DNA from: Angiostrongylus vasorum
Taxonomy: Eukaryota > Nematoda > Chromadorea > Rhabditida > Metastrongylidae
NCBI GenBank assembly: GCA_018806985.1
Contig: JADANN010000431.1
Coordinates: 1,478,647 to 1,542,646, forward strand
DNA length: 64,000 nt
Direction of reading: 5' to 3'
The number at the start of each line of letters is the position of its first letter. Within the stretch, counting starts at the first letter, position 1. Below the pieces are notes generated by a model. That model searched no databases, was not told the DNA's origin, and saw only the letters and a program-made list of their open reading frames with translations. The translations under genes and the position numbers were made by a program. Below are positions 59,565 to 64,000 of the stretch, piece after piece.

Positions 59565-61325
59565 GATAAGATAAGAACGTTCAGAAAACGGAAGCTAGTT
59601 TTTCTTTCGGTTCCTCTCGAGCGAATGTTATGAACTCTGACTGTTCGTCCCATAATTCAAAGCATTTATCCATCTCTTTTTGTGTGAAGCAGATGACAAA
59701 ACAGTCATCCATATATCTGCAATAGCTTAATGGCCGGCGATCGATTTCTGGTTCTTCCATCTTAGATATAAAGCACGGTTTGGTGCCAGTCGGTGTCCCA
59801 TTGTCAAGCCTCTAATTTGTGAGCAATATTTACCAGACCATCCCAAGATCGCGCAGTTTAAACAATCCTTGAAGTGGATCATCAACTGCTGAGTCGAAAA
59901 GCCTCACATGTGCACTTTTTATTGCTTCTTCGTGTTGCGTAAGGAGCTCGCGTATTTCTTGCATTATGGAGTCATTCGACACGTTTGGACAAAATGCGAT
60001 AACGCCGATAGATACCACGACGCTATCGCTGCCAGGGTGCGCGTTACGTAGACGATCCAGGAAACATTTGGGTAATCGTAAGGTGTGCTGTGATGTGTTT
60101 CAGCAACTGGATGAGAATTAGGTTTTCGAACCAAGCCATTCTATCCGTTGGCCCGTCTTCACAACTGTTAGGTCTAAACTTGAAGGTTGAGTGTTCGATA
60201 GACGCCACATCGTCAGCGGTTACTAACTTGCAAGTTTTCATGAGCAAGTGTAAGGTGGGACATGTTGGCAACCCATTTTTAAGATGCGAAATATCTGATT
60301 TCTTTGGACGTTTCTGGTTTGCCACTTTGACCCATTCCGTGTTCATTTTTCGGTGTTGACCTTTGCATTCTTTTTCAGATGATCTTCGATAAAGGGAAGC
60401 GTCATCAAGACTCTCCTTCGTTATCTCATCACCTAGCTGAGGAAAAATTGCTGCAAAATTTCCACCCTTACCATTAACTGACAGTCTAAAAGGTTTTGCT
60501 CTGAACAGTCTTCGAATCTTTCCCATGCAACACTTTTTTTGTTCTGCTACGAGATTGAAAATAAGTTTTCTGTCGCGATAATGGTTGAGGGCTTTGAGAG
60601 CTCACGAAAACATGCAGGAATTGATATCTGCTTCGCCGTTAAGGACTTGCTGCCTAAAGAACGCTCGGGGAAAATGGAGTCGGTGGTAATGCCCCCTACT
60701 TCTCGCTTTTCACACCTATCTAGTTTTTTCAACTCTATCTATGGTGTCGACCTTGAAGCTCGAGTAGATTGCATGGGATCCTACGAAAGACTTCATTGGA
60801 AATGGGTTGCGCTGGTGAGAAACTATACGCCAATTCTAGTAGCGAGCACGCGTCGTTGGAGAGAGTCATAGTTCCTAATACGGTGACCCTTGACTTTTGT
60901 GGCAGATTATCGAGCGTAGTTTGACTCTTGCCGGTGTCGTAAATCATGTTTTTTTGTTTTATTGAGGCTGATTTATGTGATTCGTTTAGTAAAATTTCGA
61001 ATTTTCTGCTTGAGATTATTTTAACATTCGACTCAATGGAATTGCAATTCAATGCTGATCCACCCATTATTCTCCTTTAAAGGTGATCCTCCAAATATTG
61101 AACATAATAGTGTTCTCTCGACTCCAGCTTCTTCATCTGAGGATGCATGTTGCCCTGTTTGTACCGACGAGACTCGCGAAGTCGCAATTCGATGTTCAGT
61201 ACTTGTTGATTGAGCTATGCTAGACCACATTAATCGCGTAGGAATTTCTTTTCGGTGAAATTCTGCACGACTTGGTGTTTTAGGAGGCGGCTGATACAAC
61301 CTTCTGTCTTGGTGACAGGACTTCT
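59565..61325 (-). mobile_element. Penelope-like element, N-terminal and reverse transcriptase part
   Basis: On the minus strand, in order: an N-terminal region ending near VTVLGTMTLSNDACSLLELA (about 60895), a long open stretch at 60526-60044 with SLDDASLYRRSSEKE and RPNSCEDGPTDRMAWFENLI, a decayed catalytic region around 59950-60010, and a CRYMDDCFVICFTQKEMDKC-like box around 59725-59660. It ends before the linker and GIY-YIG. This is the longest open Penelope reading frame in the window (160 codons) although stops occur elsewhere. Confidence 0.88.
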
Positions 61326-61734
61326 TTTACAAGTCGGAATAATCTGCAGGTACTTCATGTAGTAAACACCATGACCGACTTTCTGTTAACCTCTACTTTG
61401 ATCAATAATGCAGTGTTTTCCTGATAAGCAGGCCTTTTTCAGGTCCTTTTTTCACACAGCTTATACATCATAGCTAAAATTTGGGTGGATTCGTCTCCTT
61501 CAGAACTCGGAAAGGTCAGATTGACACGCAGTCTTCTCAGTCACGCACATTAATAACCTTAGCAGATAAAACTTAGTGCATAAATTTTTATTCCTATGGT
61601 AAACGGCTATTTTTAGACATTCGCAATTCCCTTTGTAAATCTTCCAGTTGCTTGCTAGAGACAAGCCTCACAGAGTCTCACCTGAGCAAAGAATGTGCGT
61701 GGATCAGGCCAAAGAATCAGCCTAGATTTTCGGA

Positions 61735-62125
61735 ATTGATTCAAGGTTATTCAAGAGTGTTACGCAAAGTCATTTGAATTCCTATGCGAGGATAGTGAGT
61801 TTCATTACGAAATCTTCTCCGCAATGTCCCTTTGTTCTATGAGCGCCAACTGAAGCGTTTGGTTTAACTTTAAATGTATAAAATAGGTATTCCTCTATAG
61901 GGGTGATACTTTCTGCCAAAGTATTCGCCCCCAAACAATACAAGAGATCAGGAAAATCGCAACTGGAACTCATTCGGTTGTCATCTCTACCGTTGCTGCA
62001 AATTGTACCACTTTATGTTGTTCATAGATGGTCATACAGTCGGTTCCCAAGTAGGTGACGTGTGAGAGTGTTCGAAGGTATTCCAGTCATTGTTTCCGAA
62101 TTCTCAAGAACGGCCCTTTCTAGGC
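61735..62125 (-). mobile_element. Penelope linker and GIY-YIG fragment, upstream of the previous element
   Basis: On the minus strand the linker end parallels 34575-34620 (CTAGAAAGGGCCG and AGAATTCGG). A decayed nuclease region follows (SSSCDFPDLLYCLGANTLAE, in which the GIY box is lost). Since a C-terminal piece precedes an N-terminal piece on the same strand, the two may be parts of a head-to-tail array. The stretch 61326-61734 between them holds nothing recognised. Confidence 0.7.
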
Positions 62126-62139
62126 AATGTTTTATAAAG

Positions 62140-62405
62140 CATAAAGCTCTCGGTGTTGATCAATTCCGAGGAATGAGCAGTGCATTCGACTTCGTCAAGC
62201 ATCGTTAAACGTGATTGAATGCACAACTGGTCTTTATAATCACTCGAGATGACCTACCGATGTACCAAGGCAGTGCCGCTACCCTTCCAGTCAAGTGTGG
62301 TACCAATTTGCTGACCCCGGAGGGATAGAAGACTTGGTGAGCCTGGGCGCGGCGATCGACCCCATTTGTATTGCAAGGCACCTCCGACCACTGCGCTACA
62401 AGCAA
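62140..62405 (-). repeat. SINE-A copy, head degraded
   Basis: The tail complement ATAAAGCTCTCGGTGTTGATC is at the left; the right end CCACTGCGCTACAAGC is a diverged head. Confidence 0.85.
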
Positions 62406-64000
62406 TGTTTTATTGTTGCACTAATCATTGAGATAAGAGGACTGAATTCGTGAGCAGAATCAGATAACAGCCCGATTTTTAGCAAATTGAGACGAAAGGA
62501 CGTGTAAGTGTTCTAGTGTTCACTTATTTCCACTGTTACATATGCCTCAACTTTTCTGGCGTTCGTGGAATCTTTTTACTCAGCCTCTCTACTCCCTAGG
62601 TGACGTTCAGAACACAGTTTTCATCTCATAATAGGTGGAGAGGAGGAAATTTGGTCATGTGTAAAGGAACTGGTTTATAAACTATATCATCTCGATGAAA
62701 AATGGTGAGATTTACAGCAGTACAGTTACTGAAGAGTATCGCAGAATGGAACGCAAGTGTCTGACTCACTTTCTCCCTTAGTGAGTCATGACCCAGCTGG
62801 GGTTGAAGTGCCAGTGTACGTTGACGATGGGGGCAAGAAATCATTGAATGGATGTGAAAACAACATACATAAACCTCTTTCATTATGCTTTCGAATTCCA
62901 TAGAGACAGGATGGTAGCGAATGCAACAACAAATTCCATTCTTACAACGGAGAACAGTTGACTGGTAGGACAGCTACCAAATGGGTGACGTCGCTTCACG
63001 TGCAGAACAATGAGTCCTTCAGTTGCAGTTACTACTGAAAATCGGTAAAATCGATGTCGACTCCATTCAGTACGGCTCTTCAAAAGTTGCTGACGTGTGC
63101 TGACTCACGACTGTTTACGTTTTGGTGTTTCAAAAATCAGTAGCGGAAATGAGAAGCAGGAAGTTAGAGGTTATCTGAACAACTGAGAGAATCATTTTAA
63201 TCCTTCCCTTTCTCCCATTTCTTTAGAACATTCTACTCTGGTGCTTCCACTACTCGTAAAGTTGTGAGTTTTCCTGACAAAGCTGTGAATGATACTCAAA
63301 AGGACACGATCACCACTGATATTGTTATAATAGTTATCGATTTTGTGATATTGTCAGTTACAGACCTCTAGGTCACCATCAATCATCGGAAAGGTTCGAC
63401 TCATTTTGTCAGCAGTGAGTCTGTTTTTCTGTTCCGTGAGAGTTTCGCACCAATGATCGCTCTGCTCGCCGAATCGGTGTTGTGATTTAGTTCGAATTCG
63501 GCTGTTTATTCAGTTGTATGTCATTTCCAGTTGACCATATGTCAAAATGCTTTGCATAAATCCTCTGTTTTCGTTTGGATGTCTTCTTTGTCCCTTCATC
63601 TTAGTCGAGGCTCTCTCTGCAGATTTTCTATTTTTATCCATAATACTACATTTCTGTGCCCTCTTTCCGACGTTTATCATCAGAGTATTATTTTTGGGCA
63701 GCAGGTGCTAGCAGTTGTCCAGTTTTGCAAATATGCTGCAAAAAAATGCGCATTTGGTTTTGTTCTTGCCTTCTTCTCTTCAACACTTCTTCGTATTTTC
63801 ATCTAGTTCACACTTTTGTGTACAGAAACTCCCCATAGAATTTTGCTGAGCATTAAACCCGATGGGGCGCGAGTGACGCAGAAGAACTTTAGTTTATTAC
63901 TGAGAATCTGACGCTTTGGCGTAACCTCTAGCCCTCCCAGTTCAATTTTCTGAGTTCTGGCAAAGATTTTTCCTCGTCCTTTTTCAGGATTTAATTAATA
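62406..64000. other. No supported gene; a possible SINE-A head at 63864-63890
   Basis: GGGCGCGAGTGACGCAGAAG at 63864 resembles a SINE-A head without a core. An acceptor-like TTTCTCCCTTAG at 62781 is followed by 39 open codons (VEVPVYVDDGGKKSLNGCEN) but there is no donor or partner exon. Other open stretches here lack splice or protein support. Confidence 0.4.

Noticed and set aside
62782..62901. Possible exon after TTTCTCCCTTAG
   Set aside because: A single open block with no donor, no partner exon and a palindromic GTGAGTCATGAC start; not enough to call.

Overview
The window reads as nuclear DNA of a nematode, most likely a clade V strongylid of hookworm type (inferred from gene families, intron style and repeat content; not confirmed by any search). 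It is AT-rich and intron-containing. Splice acceptors are of the nematode TTTCAG type, some lie a few bases upstream of a start codon as expected for spliced-leader sites, and the two protein families recognised best are nematode ones. Most of the sequence is decayed mobile DNA.

I reconstructed genes by matching splice sites, exon phases and duplicated copies. (1) Two tandem minus-strand paralogues of a seven-transmembrane chemoreceptor lie at 12198-17655 and 24350-31198, with the same six exons in the same phases. (2) A minus-strand gene at 37446-54127 encodes a signal peptide, cysteine-rich PAN/apple-like segments, a ZP domain, a basic cleavage-like site and a C-terminal membrane helix, the layout of epidermal apical-matrix proteins such as LET-653 and NOAH. 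(3) A two-exon minus-strand gene at 56262-56901 encodes an 88-residue, cysteine-rich, probably secreted protein that I do not recognise. (4) A two-exon plus-strand fragment at 3203-3650 is less certain.

The rest is transposon-derived: three RTE-type LINE copies (1-2440, 19740-21480, 42230-45690), Penelope-like elements with GIY-YIG modules (9448-10530, 32945-35545, 59565-62125), a mariner relic (27800-28440), and several families of tRNA-headed SINEs, called SINE-A to SINE-E here. SINE-A alone has about 18 copies. SINE-B and SINE-C usually occur as head-to-head inverted pairs. There are also an unclassified repeat family R1, a four-unit 98-bp tandem array, an AAT microsatellite and a compound CT/TA/GATA microsatellite.

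Layout: 1-12.0 kb LINE, SINE and Penelope debris with one possible gene fragment; 12.2-17.7 kb receptor copy 1; 17.7-24.1 kb repeats; 24.3-31.2 kb receptor copy 2; 31.2-37.2 kb repeats; 37.4-54.1 kb PAN-ZP gene with a LINE and many SINEs in its introns; 54.8-59.1 kb SINEs around the small secreted gene; 59.5-62.4 kb Penelope and SINE; the last 1.6 kb has nothing I can support. Several apparent frame breaks in otherwise conserved exons are single-base expansions of A or T runs. They may be assembly errors rather than true pseudogene lesions.
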